In this document: in pieces, positions 17,041-25,308 of the stretch
Layout of the letters: each line of letters begins with the position of its first letter
Position numbering within the stretch: position 1 is the first letter of the stretch
NCBI RefSeq assembly: GCF_900090275.1
Contig: NZ_LT607755.1
Span: 1,612,001-1,676,000, forward strand
Source of the DNA: Micromonospora zamorensis
GTDB taxonomy: Bacteria > Actinomycetota > Actinomycetes > Mycobacteriales > Micromonosporaceae
DNA length: 64,000 nucleotides
Reading direction: 5' to 3'
Made by a program: the position numbers and the translations under genes
The notes under the pieces: generated by a model
The model's input: only the letters and a program-made list of their open reading frames with translations
What the model was told of the DNA's origin: nothing
The model's database searches: none

Positions 17041-17793
17041 ATGTCCGGCCACTCAAAGTGGGCGACGACCAAGCACAAGAAGGCCGTCATCGACGCCAAG
17101 CGCGGCAAGATGTTCGCCAAGCTGATCAAGAACGTCGAGGTGGCCGCGCGGATCGGCGGCGGCGACCCCACCGGCAACCCGACTCTCTTCGACGCGATCC
17201 AGAAGGCGAAGAAGAGCTCGGTGCCGAACGACAACATCGACCGCGCCGTCAAGCGCGGCTCCGGCCTGGAAGCGGGCGGCGCCGACTGGCAGACGATCAT
17301 GTATGAGGGGTACGGCCCGAACGGCGTGGCCATGCTCATCGAGTGCCTCACCGACAACCGCAACCGGGCGGCCACCGAGGTGCGGACGGCGCTGACCCGC
17401 AACGGCGGCTCGCTCGCCGACGCCGGCTCGGTGTCGTACATGTTCTCCCGCAAGGGCGTGGTGATCGTGCCCAAGGAGGGCACCAGCGAGGACGACGTGA
17501 TGATGGCCGTCCTCGACGCCGGCGCCGAGGAGGTCAACGACCTCGGTGAGGCGTACGAGGTGGTCTCCGAGCCGACCGACCTGGTCCCGGTGCGGACTGC
17601 GCTGCAGGACGCCGGCATCGAGTACGAGTCGGCGGAGTCCTCCCTGATCCCCAGCATGAACATCCCGCTGGACGAAGAGGGCGCCCGCAAGATCTTCAAG
17701 CTGATCGACGTCCTGGAAGACTGCGACGACGTGCAGAACGTCTACGCGAACTTCGACATCAGCGACGACGTGATGGCGGCGGTCGACGCCTGA
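17041..17793 (+). CDS. yebC: YebC/PmpR-family transcription/translation regulator
   Basis: A 250-aa DUF28 protein. The N-terminal [22 protein letters not shown] is the family signature, read here in part (M1 to G22). The three-domain layout and acidic C-terminal half are normal. YebC proteins were long listed as transcription regulators, and recent work links them to relieving ribosome stalling on proline stretches. In most actinobacteria it precedes ruvCAB, but here a DUF402 gene follows. ATG at 17041 has cggaggtagaag upstream. A terminator lies directly after the stop. Confidence 0.96.
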   Translation: MSGHSKWATTKHKKAVIDAKRGKMFAKLIKNVEVAARIGGGDPTGNPTLFDAIQKAKKSSVPNDNIDRAVKRGSGLEAGGADWQTIMYEGYGPNGVAMLIECLTDNRNRAATEVRTALTRNGGSLADAGSVSYMFSRKGVVIVPKEGTSEDDVMMAVLDAGAEEVNDLGEAYEVVSEPTDLVPVRTALQDAGIEYESAESSLIPSMNIPLDEEGARKIFKLIDVLEDCDDVQNVYANFDISDDVMAAVDA

Positions 17794-17818
17794 GAGCGGT
17801 CGACTCGGAATCACGGAG

Positions 17819-17851
17819 GTCGGGGTGTCCCGCGCGCTGGGACACCCCGAC
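17819..17851 (+). terminator. Rho-independent-type terminator after yebC
   Basis: gtcggggtgtccc (17819-17831) and gggacaccccgac (17839-17851) form a 13-bp perfect stem with loop gcgcgct, followed by ttt. It separates yebC from the DUF402 gene. Confidence 0.8.
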
Positions 17852-17903
17852 TTTCGCAAAGCCGGGTGGACCAGGCGATGGCGTCGAACGTGGAGGTGGG
17901 AAA

Positions 17904-18524
17904 GTGGCGGCAGACCGGTTCGCGCCAGGTGACACTGTGGTGCGCCGTGAGGTGCTGCGGGGCGAGGTCTGGTTCGCCTGCCCGACGATCTGCGTCGAGG
18001 ACTCGCCCGACCTGCTCGCCCTCTACCTTCCACCGGGGGCCGAGTTCGGCTTCCCGAAGACCGGCGTCTTTCCGTGCGGCCGGCACCCGTGGGAGACCGC
18101 CGGGCACCGCTCCTGGTCCGGCCACGGCAAGCTGATGCTGCAACGCCCCGGCGAGGCGCACTCGGTCGACGTGTTCTGGACGGGGCCGGGGCGTGACTTC
18201 GCCGGCTGGTACTTCAACCTGCAGGACCCGGTGCGTCGTACGCCGATCGGGGTGGACACCCTCGACCACGAGCTTGACCTGTGGTGGGGCGCGGACGCCG
18301 ACCGGTACGTCTGGAAGGACGTGGAGATGTTCGCCCAGCGCCTCGTCGAGGGGCGCTACCCCGGGATGGCGGACGCGATCCAGGCCGAGGGTGACCGGAT
18401 CGCGGCGCTGCTCGACGCGAGCGAGCGTTGGTGGGACCCGGCGTGGGCGCAATGGCACCCCGACCCGGCCTGGTCGGTGCCCCCGCTGCCCACCGGCTGG
18501 GACCAGGTGCCGCCCGCCCGCTGA
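17904..18524 (+). CDS. DUF402 (FomD-like) nucleoside phosphate hydrolase
   Basis: A 206-aa cytoplasmic protein of the DUF402 fold. Recognisable segments are GRDFAGWYFNLQDPVRR near 101-117, the acidic run GVDTLDHELDLWWGAD and YVWKDVEMF. They supply the Asp/Glu/Lys that bind metal and phosphate in FomD and related nucleoside di/triphosphatases. FomD hydrolyses a cytidylylated phosphonate in fosfomycin synthesis, and genomic relatives are broader nucleotide phosphatases, which is the safer call. GTG at 17904 is preceded by ggaggtgggaaa. The gene occupies the place where ruvC lies in mycobacteria. Confidence 0.85.
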   Translation: MAADRFAPGDTVVRREVLRGEVWFACPTICVEDSPDLLALYLPPGAEFGFPKTGVFPCGRHPWETAGHRSWSGHGKLMLQRPGEAHSVDVFWTGPGRDFAGWYFNLQDPVRRTPIGVDTLDHELDLWWGADADRYVWKDVEMFAQRLVEGRYPGMADAIQAEGDRIAALLDASERWWDPAWAQWHPDPAWSVPPLPTGWDQVPPAR

Positions 18525-18546
18525 GCAGCCCGCCGACCCCCGGGCG

Positions 18547-19689
18547 TCAGCGTTTCGGCAGCGCGTCGATCAGGAACACCTGGTCCGGGCCGTTCGTGCA
18601 CGGCTCGACCAGCGCCTCGGCCAACACCTCCGTGTCATCGTCACGCAGCCCGACGCACAGGTCCGTGCGGGTGGGCCGGATGCGGTACGAGGTCGGCGCG
18701 GACCCGGTCGGCTCGAAGCGGAACAGCTGGGACCAGTTGGCCTGGCTGCACTTCGTGACGGGTTCGAGCATGTTCCGGCCGGGATTCTCGCCCCGGACGG
18801 TGAGGCAGCCCGGCCCGTGCTCTGGGTGGTTCCACTTGATGAAGTACAGCCCGCCGGCCGCCGGCTCCAGGTAGGTGTCCGGCGGGGTGGCCTCGGCGCA
18901 GGAGATCTGCACCGCCACCTGGCTGCCGTACTCGCCGGTGCGGTCACGCCCCTCGCTGACGCAGAGTTGCGGGCTGCGGGCGGGACGGATCTGGCTCAGG
19001 AGCGCGTCTGGGCCGATGGTCGGGCTGGCGCTGTTCTCGGGCGTGGCCGGAGGGCTCTCGCCCGCCGACGTGGCCGGCGGGCTCCCACCTGCCGATGTGC
19101 TCGGGTCGGTGAGCTGTGCCGTTCGCCGCTCGTCGTCGTCGGGGCGCTGCGTCCAGATGCCCACGCCGAGCGCCGCCAGCAGGACGCCGACGAGCAGCAT
19201 CAGTGGCACCGGCCGCGCGAACCAGCGCGGTCGGTTGGCACTCGCGCTCCCCGCCCCCGTGTCGGCGGATGGACGGAGGTCGGGTGCGACGCCGTCGGCG
19301 GCCCGGCCTCCGGTTGCGATGCCGTCGCCGGTCTGGTGGTCGGCTGCGGCGCCGTCGACCGGCTGGCGGTCCGGCGCGGGCGACACCGGCGGGGGCGGTG
19401 TCGGCGCGTAGGTGCCCACCGCGAGCCGGTGCCGCGCCCGCAGCCACGTCTCCACCTGATCCTCCGCGCCACAGGCCCGGACGAACGCGGCCACCACCTC
19501 GGGTCGAGGCAGTGAGGATCGGCGCAGGATGTCGGCGGCGGTGCTGCGAGCCAGCACGTCACCGCTCGCCGCCGCGCGTTGCTCCAACTGTCGGTACGTG
19601 AGCCGCGACCGGTCCTTGAGCCGGCGCAGCATGTCGACGAACTCGGCCGGGTCGGTCGCCTCGTCCGGTCGTAGCTCCCCCGTGGTCAT
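18547..19689 (-). CDS. Membrane-anchored HTH protein with extracellular carbohydrate-binding-like domain
   Basis: A 380-aa protein with an unusual layout. Residues ~15-90 are an XRE-like helix-turn-helix (FVDMLRRLKDRSRLTYRQLE, STAADILRRSSLPRPEVV). A Pro/Ala/Asp-rich linker runs from 95 to 155, and one TM helix from about 160 to 178 (VPLMLLVGVLLAALGVGIW). A Ser/Thr/Pro stalk leads to a Cys-containing extracellular domain, about 230-380, with beta-trefoil/ricin-like features (LCVSEG, LFRFEP, YRIRPTRTDLCVGL). With the inside HTH and outside sensor it resembles a one-component membrane regulator. A paralogue with the same N-terminal half is divergent at 19944. Start ATG 19689 has a weak ribosome-binding site. 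Confidence 0.75.
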   Translation of the reverse strand: MTTGELRPDEATDPAEFVDMLRRLKDRSRLTYRQLEQRAAASGDVLARSTAADILRRSSLPRPEVVAAFVRACGAEDQVETWLRARHRLAVGTYAPTPPPPVSPAPDRQPVDGAAADHQTGDGIATGGRAADGVAPDLRPSADTGAGSASANRPRWFARPVPLMLLVGVLLAALGVGIWTQRPDDDERRTAQLTDPSTSAGGSPPATSAGESPPATPENSASPTIGPDALLSQIRPARSPQLCVSEGRDRTGEYGSQVAVQISCAEATPPDTYLEPAAGGLYFIKWNHPEHGPGCLTVRGENPGRNMLEPVTKCSQANWSQLFRFEPTGSAPTSYRIRPTRTDLCVGLRDDDTEVLAEALVEPCTNGPDQVFLIDALPKR

Positions 19690-19943
19690 CGCACGATTGT
19701 CCAGACCCGGGACGGGTGGGGGCAAGGCGGCCCGGGGTGACTGTCCGAGATGGTCGGACAAGATCCGGACATGCCGTCCTGAGCTGCCCGGACATCGCAC
19801 CGCGCTGACCAGGGCATTGTTCTCGCCGACGGGCTTATCTACCGTCTGTCCTCAATGGCCGCACCGCTGATCGGTGTGCGGCTGGCGCATTCGAATGGGC
19901 ACCGATTCAGGGCCCGACGACATCAACGACACGGGGAGATCCG

Positions 19944-21236
19944 ATGGATGACGCTGCCCGGGATCCGCTGACGCACGTGGCCACGGCGGGGGAGTACGTC
20001 GCACTGCTCCGCGACGTGCGTCGGCGTTCCGGTCTGACCTACCGGGAGATCACCAGGCAGGCCTCGGCGGCCGGGCACTGGCTACCGCCGAGCACTCTCG
20101 CCACGATGCTGGGGCGGACCACCCTGCCCCGGGAGCGCACCGTCGTGGCCCTGCTGGTGGCCTGCGGCATCACGCCCGCCGACGTGCGGCGGTGGGTGGA
20201 GACGCGCCGGAACATCGAGGCCCAGCTCGGCGAGCGGGATCGATGGGAGAACCAGGCGGTGCCGACCACCTCGTCGCCACCCGCCGCCCCCCAGCAGGCC
20301 GCGAACAGCGCACCGGCCGTGGACGGCCCACCGGCGGCGAACAGCGAACCGGCCGGGAACAGCGAACCGGCCGGGAACAGCGAACCGGCCGGGAACAGCG
20401 AACCGGCCGGGAACAGCGAACCGGCCGGGAACAGCGAACCGGCCGGGAACAGCGAACCGGCCGGGAACAGCGAACCGGCCGGGAACAGCGAACCGGCCGG
20501 GAACAGCGAACCAGCCGCGAACAGCGAACCGGCTGCGAACAGCGGACCGGCCGGGACCGTCGTCGGCCCGGTCCGGCCGGCGCAGCCGCGGGTCACCGCG
20601 CCCTGGCCGAGCCGCCGTTGGCTTCGGCTCGCGGTGCTCGCCGTGCTCGGCGTGCTGACGGTCGGGGCGTCCGGGGTGCTGCTCCCTGGTGCCGCCGCCA
20701 CCGTCGACAGCTCACCGTCCGAGGGCTGCCCGCTGATCCTGCGCCAGGGCATGTACGGCCCGTGCGTGCTGGACCTCCAGGAGCGTCTGGTGGCGGGCGG
20801 ACTGGAGGTGCCCGTGGACGGCTGGTTCGGCCCGGACACCACCAGCCGACTGATCGTCTTCCAGGCGTTCGGTGGCCTGCCGGTCAGCGGCACGGCGGAC
20901 GGGCGGGTGCTCGACGAGTTGTCCGGCGCGGTGAAGGTGCCGCCCACCTGGACGGAGGACCGGATCGGCAAGGAGGTGCGGCGGGTCTTCCCGGAGGACC
21001 CGGGCGGGGCGGTGCAGCTGGCGCGCTGCCTGTCCGGGTTGGACCCGTACCGCGTGGAGATCGCCGGGGACGGGTCGCGGCGCTGGGGGTTGTTCCAGTT
21101 CAGCGACATGGAGTTGTCCCGGTTGGGCGTCGATCGGCGGACGGCGCTGGACCCGGGTTGGAGCATCGGGGCGGCCCGGCACGTCTGGTCGCGTACCGGC
21201 GATTTTGGCCACTGGCACTGCACGGCGTCGCGGTGA
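19944..21236 (+). CDS. Membrane-anchored HTH protein with NSEPAG repeats, peptidoglycan-binding and lysozyme-like domains
   Basis: A 430-aa protein. Residues 15-95 are a cytoplasmic HTH like that of the divergent neighbour (YVALLRDVRRRSGLTYREI, STLATMLGRTTLPRERT). Residues 133-204 are twelve six-residue units, nine of them identical NSEPAG. A TM helix spans 227-247 (LRLAVLAVLGVLTVGASGVLL). PG_binding_1 lies at about 260-326 (QGMYGPCVLDLQERLV, VDGWFGPDTTSRLIVFQ). The last ~85 residues look like a lysozyme/transglycosylase domain (CLSGLDPYRVE, WGLFQFSD, LDPGWSIGAARHVW). The catalytic Glu of the CESGL motif is replaced by Leu, so it is probably a binding-only sensor. Peptidoglycan sensing across the membrane is inferred. 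Confidence 0.8.
   Translation: MDDAARDPLTHVATAGEYVALLRDVRRRSGLTYREITRQASAAGHWLPPSTLATMLGRTTLPRERTVVALLVACGITPADVRRWVETRRNIEAQLGERDRWENQAVPTTSSPPAAPQQAANSAPAVDGPPAANSEPAGNSEPAGNSEPAGNSEPAGNSEPAGNSEPAGNSEPAGNSEPAGNSEPAGNSEPAANSEPAANSGPAGTVVGPVRPAQPRVTAPWPSRRWLRLAVLAVLGVLTVGASGVLLPGAAATVDSSPSEGCPLILRQGMYGPCVLDLQERLVAGGLEVPVDGWFGPDTTSRLIVFQAFGGLPVSGTADGRVLDELSGAVKVPPTWTEDRIGKEVRRVFPEDPGGAVQLARCLSGLDPYRVEIAGDGSRRWGLFQFSDMELSRLGVDRRTALDPGWSIGAARHVWSRTGDFGHWHCTASR
20340..20555 (+). repeat. 18-bp in-frame tandem repeat, 12 units (NSEPAG)
   Basis: Units start every 18 nt from 20340. The first nine encode NSEPAG with nearly identical DNA (aacagcgaaccggccggg), then NSEPAA twice and NSGPAG. It forms the linker between the HTH and the TM helix. 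Confidence 0.95.
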
Positions 21237-21241
21237 CGCGT

Positions 21242-21282
21242 GATGCTGCCCGCCCGGGTCCACGGACCAGGCGGGCAGCATC
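21242..21282. terminator. Stem-loop between convergent genes
   Basis: gatgctgcccgcc (21242-21254) is exactly complementary to ggcgggcagcatc (21270-21282). A nested ggtcc/ggacc pair extends the hairpin. It lies between the HTH/PG-binding gene and the haloperoxidase gene. Confidence 0.75.
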
Positions 21283-21304
21283 CCCCGTCACACCGACCGA
21301 CGGC

Positions 21305-23098
21305 TCACGGCCGCAGCCGGTTGGCGTACACGTACGCGCCCACGGAACGGCCGGTGGCGAGTCCGGCGTCCGCGTCGAACCGGTAGTGCACGCCGAGGTA
21401 AATGCGGCTCAGCGCGTTCTCCTCGGCGGCGTGGTCGAAGCCGGGCATGCGCCGGATCACGCCCTCGGCATGCGGGTCGTCGGTGGTGGCGTCGAAGGCG
21501 ATCGCGTCGGTGCCGAAGAACCTCTTCATCACGGCCGACCAGGCCCCCGCGAAGGTGGCGTGCCCGGAGATGTAGGCCGGGAAGGCCGGCGTGTACGGCA
21601 CCCCGGCGCGATCCTGGGACAGCGGCTGCCAACCGGCGCCGCCCATCGCCTCGATGGCCGTCACCGGCCGCCACAGGTCGATCGGTGTCTGGTACTTGGC
21701 GTCCCAGGCGGCGATGGCGGCGTCGGCGAGCGCGAGCGCGACCAGCCCGAAGAGCCGGGCGTTGGCCAGGATGCCGAGCTGACGCTGCTCCGACACGATC
21801 CGGGTGTGCGAGAAGAGCTGACCCGGTGGCTTGTACGTACCTCCCAGGTCGTTGGCCCAGAAGAACGCGATCTGCGTCTGCTCGGGGGTCCGCAGCGACG
21901 ACGTCTGACCGCCGTAGTCACGGATCTCCTGCACCTGGTCGCGGTATTCCTGCTCGCCGAGCAGGTCGGCGTAACCTCCGGTCACCCCGGCGGGTAGCCC
22001 GGGGCGGAACTGCCGGCCGGAGGTGAGCGCGAACGGGGTGACGAGGCCCCAGTTCGGGCTGACCGCCGCCTTTCCGTTGGTCGGCCGCCACGACCCGGGC
22101 ACGGCGTCCAGTTGGTACGGCGTGTTGTTGCCGGAGCCGTCGTTGGCGCGGGCCTGGAGGTTGGCGGTGGCCGCCGCCGCGCCGACGGTGTCACCACGGG
22201 CGACCTCGGCGGCGTTCACCCCGGACGGCCGGAGGGCGACAGCGCCAGCGAGGGCCTGGGTGTAGGACTGGCCCTGACCCCTGTACAGGGCGGTCAGCAC
22301 GTCGTACGCGGCCCGGTCGATGGCGGCGTGCAGGGACGGCGCCACGACGTTGTCCATGGTGCCCGGGTAACTGACCGGCACCCGTACCCGGTAGGGATTT
22401 CCGACGCCGGTGACCGAGACGGCGGCGTCGTGCATCGCCGCGTGCAGGATGGCGGCCTCCCGGGAGGAGGAGGTGGGCGGCAGGTCCAGCGCCTGGTACG
22501 TGCGCAGCAGCACGCCGTTCCAGTACAGGATCGGATCGGTGGCCGGGTCGACGGCCAACGGGCTGAGCGAGACGTTGTCGAACCGGACCGTCGAGGAGGC
22601 CTGGCCACCGAGGTGGAACAGGAGCACCGCCTTCGGGTCACCGAACGCGGAGGTGAAGTCGAAGGTGAACCGGCGCATCGTGGGGGTGAGCGCGACGCTC
22701 TGGTCGACGGCGGAGGTGAAGGGCGTGTCCGCCCGGGAGACCGAGACGCGCAGGGAGCGGCTGACGTCTGCGGCGGCGTCGAACTGCAACCGGTACGGCT
22801 GCGCGGCCGTCACTCCGAACTCGAAGTGGCCGACCAGGTCCTCCCAGACGGGCTTCCCGACCGTCGCGCTGGTGCGGACCCGCAGTTGCCCGGCGTTGAC
22901 CGTCGTGCTGGTCGAGGCGAGCCGGGTCCACCAGGGCTGGGTGCTGCCGTTGTCGAACGTGCCGTTGAGGATGAGGTCGCCCGGGGCGGCGGCGGCCGGC
23001 GTGGGCCGGACGAGGGCCGTGAGGGTGCTGGCGAGGGCGACCGCGAGCACCACGCTGAGCAGGCGACGAAGGTGCCGTGTGTTGATCGGTGGGGACAT
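21305..23098 (-). CDS. Secreted vanadium-dependent haloperoxidase-like (PAP2 superfamily) protein with N-terminal CBM-like domain
   Basis: A 597-aa exported protein. It has a signal peptide (1-38, ending AAAA) and a jelly-roll carbohydrate-binding-like module at about 40-180 (LILNGTFDNGSTQPWW, VRFDNVSLSPL). A helical vanadium haloperoxidase/PAP2 domain covers about 190-597. Phosphate/vanadate-site motifs are DLWRPVTAI, YISGHATFAGAW and SRIYLGVHYRFDADAG, in the family order. The family oxidises halides with H2O2 or acts as acid phosphatase; sequence alone cannot separate the two. ATG at 23098 has gaaaggctctcg upstream. It is a monocistronic leftward gene. Confidence 0.88.
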   Translation of the reverse strand: MSPPINTRHLRRLLSVVLAVALASTLTALVRPTPAAAAPGDLILNGTFDNGSTQPWWTRLASTSTTVNAGQLRVRTSATVGKPVWEDLVGHFEFGVTAAQPYRLQFDAAADVSRSLRVSVSRADTPFTSAVDQSVALTPTMRRFTFDFTSAFGDPKAVLLFHLGGQASSTVRFDNVSLSPLAVDPATDPILYWNGVLLRTYQALDLPPTSSSREAAILHAAMHDAAVSVTGVGNPYRVRVPVSYPGTMDNVVAPSLHAAIDRAAYDVLTALYRGQGQSYTQALAGAVALRPSGVNAAEVARGDTVGAAAATANLQARANDGSGNNTPYQLDAVPGSWRPTNGKAAVSPNWGLVTPFALTSGRQFRPGLPAGVTGGYADLLGEQEYRDQVQEIRDYGGQTSSLRTPEQTQIAFFWANDLGGTYKPPGQLFSHTRIVSEQRQLGILANARLFGLVALALADAAIAAWDAKYQTPIDLWRPVTAIEAMGGAGWQPLSQDRAGVPYTPAFPAYISGHATFAGAWSAVMKRFFGTDAIAFDATTDDPHAEGVIRRMPGFDHAAEENALSRIYLGVHYRFDADAGLATGRSVGAYVYANRLRP

Positions 23099-23222
23099 CG
23101 AGAGCCTTTCCGGTCCAGGGACCGGCGACGACCAGGTCGTTGCCGTGAGGATCGGCTCAACGTAGGAGCGTTCGCGCTGTTCACGGCCACCGAACAGCGC
23201 TCGGAACGGGCCCGTACGGCGG

Positions 23223-23256
23223 CGGGCGCCGGCATCCGTCAGGACACCGGCGCCCG
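23223..23256 (-). terminator. Stem-loop after the ABC exporter operon
   Basis: cgggcgccgg (23223-23232) pairs with ccggcgcccg (23247-23256). It starts about 20 nt past the stop of the permease gene on the leftward strand. Confidence 0.55.
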
Positions 23257-23275
23257 CGTGGGGCGAACCGTCGAC

Positions 23276-24337
23276 TCAGCCGATCGTCTCGCGCTCCCGC
23301 CAGGCGGCGCGCAGCGAGGTCCGGCCGTTGGTGCGCAGGAGTGAACCCTCGTAGACCCGGGCCCCGGCGATCACGAACGCTCCGGCGGCGACCAGCAGGA
23401 TGACCAGCGAGACGATCGGTTCCCAGGTGGCCGCGTCACCGGTGAACAGCCGCAGGGGCATGGCCGTCGGCGACGAGAACGGCAGGTACGACAGCACCCG
23501 CATCGCTGTGGCGTTGTCGTTCAGGAAGATCACTGCGAAGAACGGCAGCATGACGGCGAGCTGCACGGGTGTCGACACGGCGGCGATGTCCTCCTGCCGG
23601 TTGGCCAGCGCGCCGGCTGCCGCCCACATCGCGGCGAGCAGCACGAAACCGAGCAGGAAGAACGGCACGAACCAGCCGATCGCCGGGGCGAGCAGGCTGA
23701 GCAGGCCACCGCTGTCGCCGATCTGCATGCCGAGCACCGCCACCACGGCGATGAGCGCGATCTGTGCGAACGCCAGGATGCCGCCGGCCACCACCTTGCC
23801 GGCCAGCAACGCCCGTACCGGCACCGCCGCGACCAGGATCTCCACGATGCGGGTCTGCTTCTCCTCGGTGACGCTCTGCGCGATCTGCAGGCCGAAGGTC
23901 TGCGACGTGATGAAGAAGACGAACGCGAAGACGAACGGCACCAGGAACGCCACCACCGGGTCGACCGCGTCCGGGTCGAGCAACTGCACCGGCGGCGAGG
24001 TGCTCAGCGCCTGGACCACGTCGGTGGGGGACTCGTCCATCGCGAGAACCTTCGGACCGGAGACCACCGCCGCGTCCACGTCACCGTCGCGGACGGCCTG
24101 CTCGGCGGCCCGGTCGTCGGCGACGACGCGGACGTCGAGTCCGGCGTCCCGCAGCGGCCCGGCTGCCTCCTGGGTGACGGCCACGGTGTCCGGACCGCCG
24201 GAGAGCAGCGGCGGCAGGATGGTGCCCGCCGCCGCGATCAGCAGGAAGAAGAGGGTGCCGAACAGGAAGGTGCGGTCGCGGAGTTTGACGCGGATCTCGC
24301 GTTCGGCGACCAGCCGGGTGGCCTGGGTGACGTTCAC
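23276..24337 (-). CDS. ABC-2 type (NatB-like) exporter permease
   Basis: A 353-aa membrane protein. The first TM is at about 25-45 (FLFGTLFFLLIAAAGTILPPLL), then an extracytoplasmic segment of ~120 residues. Five to six TM helices follow in the C-terminal half (VAFLVPFVFAFVFFITS, IALIAVVAVLGMQ, WFVPFFLLGFVLLAAMWAAA and others). The conserved SVTEEKQTRIVEILVAAVPVRALLAGKV loop is the ABC-2 coupling region. It overlaps the upstream ATPase gene by 4 nt (GTGA), so the two are translationally coupled. The substrate is unknown, and Na+/drug or peptide export is typical of NatAB-like pairs. Confidence 0.9.
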   Translation of the reverse strand: MNVTQATRLVAEREIRVKLRDRTFLFGTLFFLLIAAAGTILPPLLSGGPDTVAVTQEAAGPLRDAGLDVRVVADDRAAEQAVRDGDVDAAVVSGPKVLAMDESPTDVVQALSTSPPVQLLDPDAVDPVVAFLVPFVFAFVFFITSQTFGLQIAQSVTEEKQTRIVEILVAAVPVRALLAGKVVAGGILAFAQIALIAVVAVLGMQIGDSGGLLSLLAPAIGWFVPFFLLGFVLLAAMWAAAGALANRQEDIAAVSTPVQLAVMLPFFAVIFLNDNATAMRVLSYLPFSSPTAMPLRLFTGDAATWEPIVSLVILLVAAGAFVIAGARVYEGSLLRTNGRTSLRAAWRERETIG

Positions 24338-25227
24338 TGGGTGACCTCTCGGAAGATCTCGGTGAGCGAGGGGCTGACCGGGCGGAAGGCGCGGACCGGG
24401 CCGCGGGCGAGGGCCGCCTGCAGCACGGGCTGTTCGTCGGCGCCGGCCGGCAGGTCGAAGACGACTCGAGCACCGTCCAGTTCGACCAGGGTGACCCCTG
24501 GGTGGTCGCGTACCCAGCCGGCGTCGCCGGCCACCACCAGCTCGTAGCGGGGCACGGTGTACGAGTCGCGCAGTTGCTGCCGGCTGCCGGCGGCGCGGAT
24601 CACCCCGTCGCCGATGATCACCAGGTCGTCGCAGAGGCGCTCCACGACGTCGAGCTGGTGGCTGGAGAAGAGCACCGGCGCTCCGGCCGAGGCGCGTTCC
24701 CGCAGCACTGTGACGACGGTGTCGACGGCGAGGGGGTCGAGGCCGGAGAACGGCTCGTCGAGCACCAGCACCTCGGGGTCGTGCACCAACGCGGCGGCGA
24801 TCTGGGCCCGTTGCTGGTTGCCCAGCGACAGCGTCTCCAGCAGGTCGTCGCCGCGCGCACCGAGCCCGACCCGTTCCAGCAGGGTGTCGGTGGCGCGCCG
24901 AGCCGCCGGTGCGTCCAGGCCGTGCAGCCGGCCCAGGTAGGTCACCTGCTCCCGGGTGGTCATCTTGGGGTAGAGGCCGCGCTCCTCCGGCATGTAACCG
25001 AAGCGCTGGCGGTCCTGCCGGGTCAGCGTCCTGCCGCCCCAGCTCACCTCGCCGGCGTCGGCGGACAGCACACCCAGGATGATCCGCATGGTGGTGGTCT
25101 TGCCGGCGCCGTTGGCGCCGACGAAGCCGGTCATCCGGCCGGCGGCCACCTCGAAGGACACGTTCTTGAGCACCTGCCGGTCGCCGAAACTGCGGTCGAC
25201 GCCGTCGAGGCGAAGCGTTCTGGTCAC
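24334..25227 (-). CDS. ABC exporter ATP-binding protein
   Basis: A 297-aa ABC ATPase. Walker A is GANGAGKTT (about 37-45), the signature is LSLGNQQR (a variant of LSGGQ), Walker B is VLVLDEPFSGLDP and the switch His is in LFSSHQLD. After the ATPase domain come ~80 residues with SYTVPRYELVV and a C-terminal RAFRPVSPSLTEIFREV, as in NatA-like exporters. The GTG start has a poor ribosome-binding site. It lies 81 nt downstream of the NarL-type response regulator gene, which suggests control by that two-component system. Confidence 0.93.
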   Translation of the reverse strand: MTRTLRLDGVDRSFGDRQVLKNVSFEVAAGRMTGFVGANGAGKTTTMRIILGVLSADAGEVSWGGRTLTRQDRQRFGYMPEERGLYPKMTTREQVTYLGRLHGLDAPAARRATDTLLERVGLGARGDDLLETLSLGNQQRAQIAAALVHDPEVLVLDEPFSGLDPLAVDTVVTVLRERASAGAPVLFSSHQLDVVERLCDDLVIIGDGVIRAAGSRQQLRDSYTVPRYELVVAGDAGWVRDHPGVTLVELDGARVVFDLPAGADEQPVLQAALARGPVRAFRPVSPSLTEIFREVTQ

Positions 25228-25308
25228 GCATCCACGCTAGATCGAATGCGGCGTCACGCCGTCCGCCCGACGGTTGAGCGGGTGGGTCCGTCCTACGACG
25301 GATGGCGG

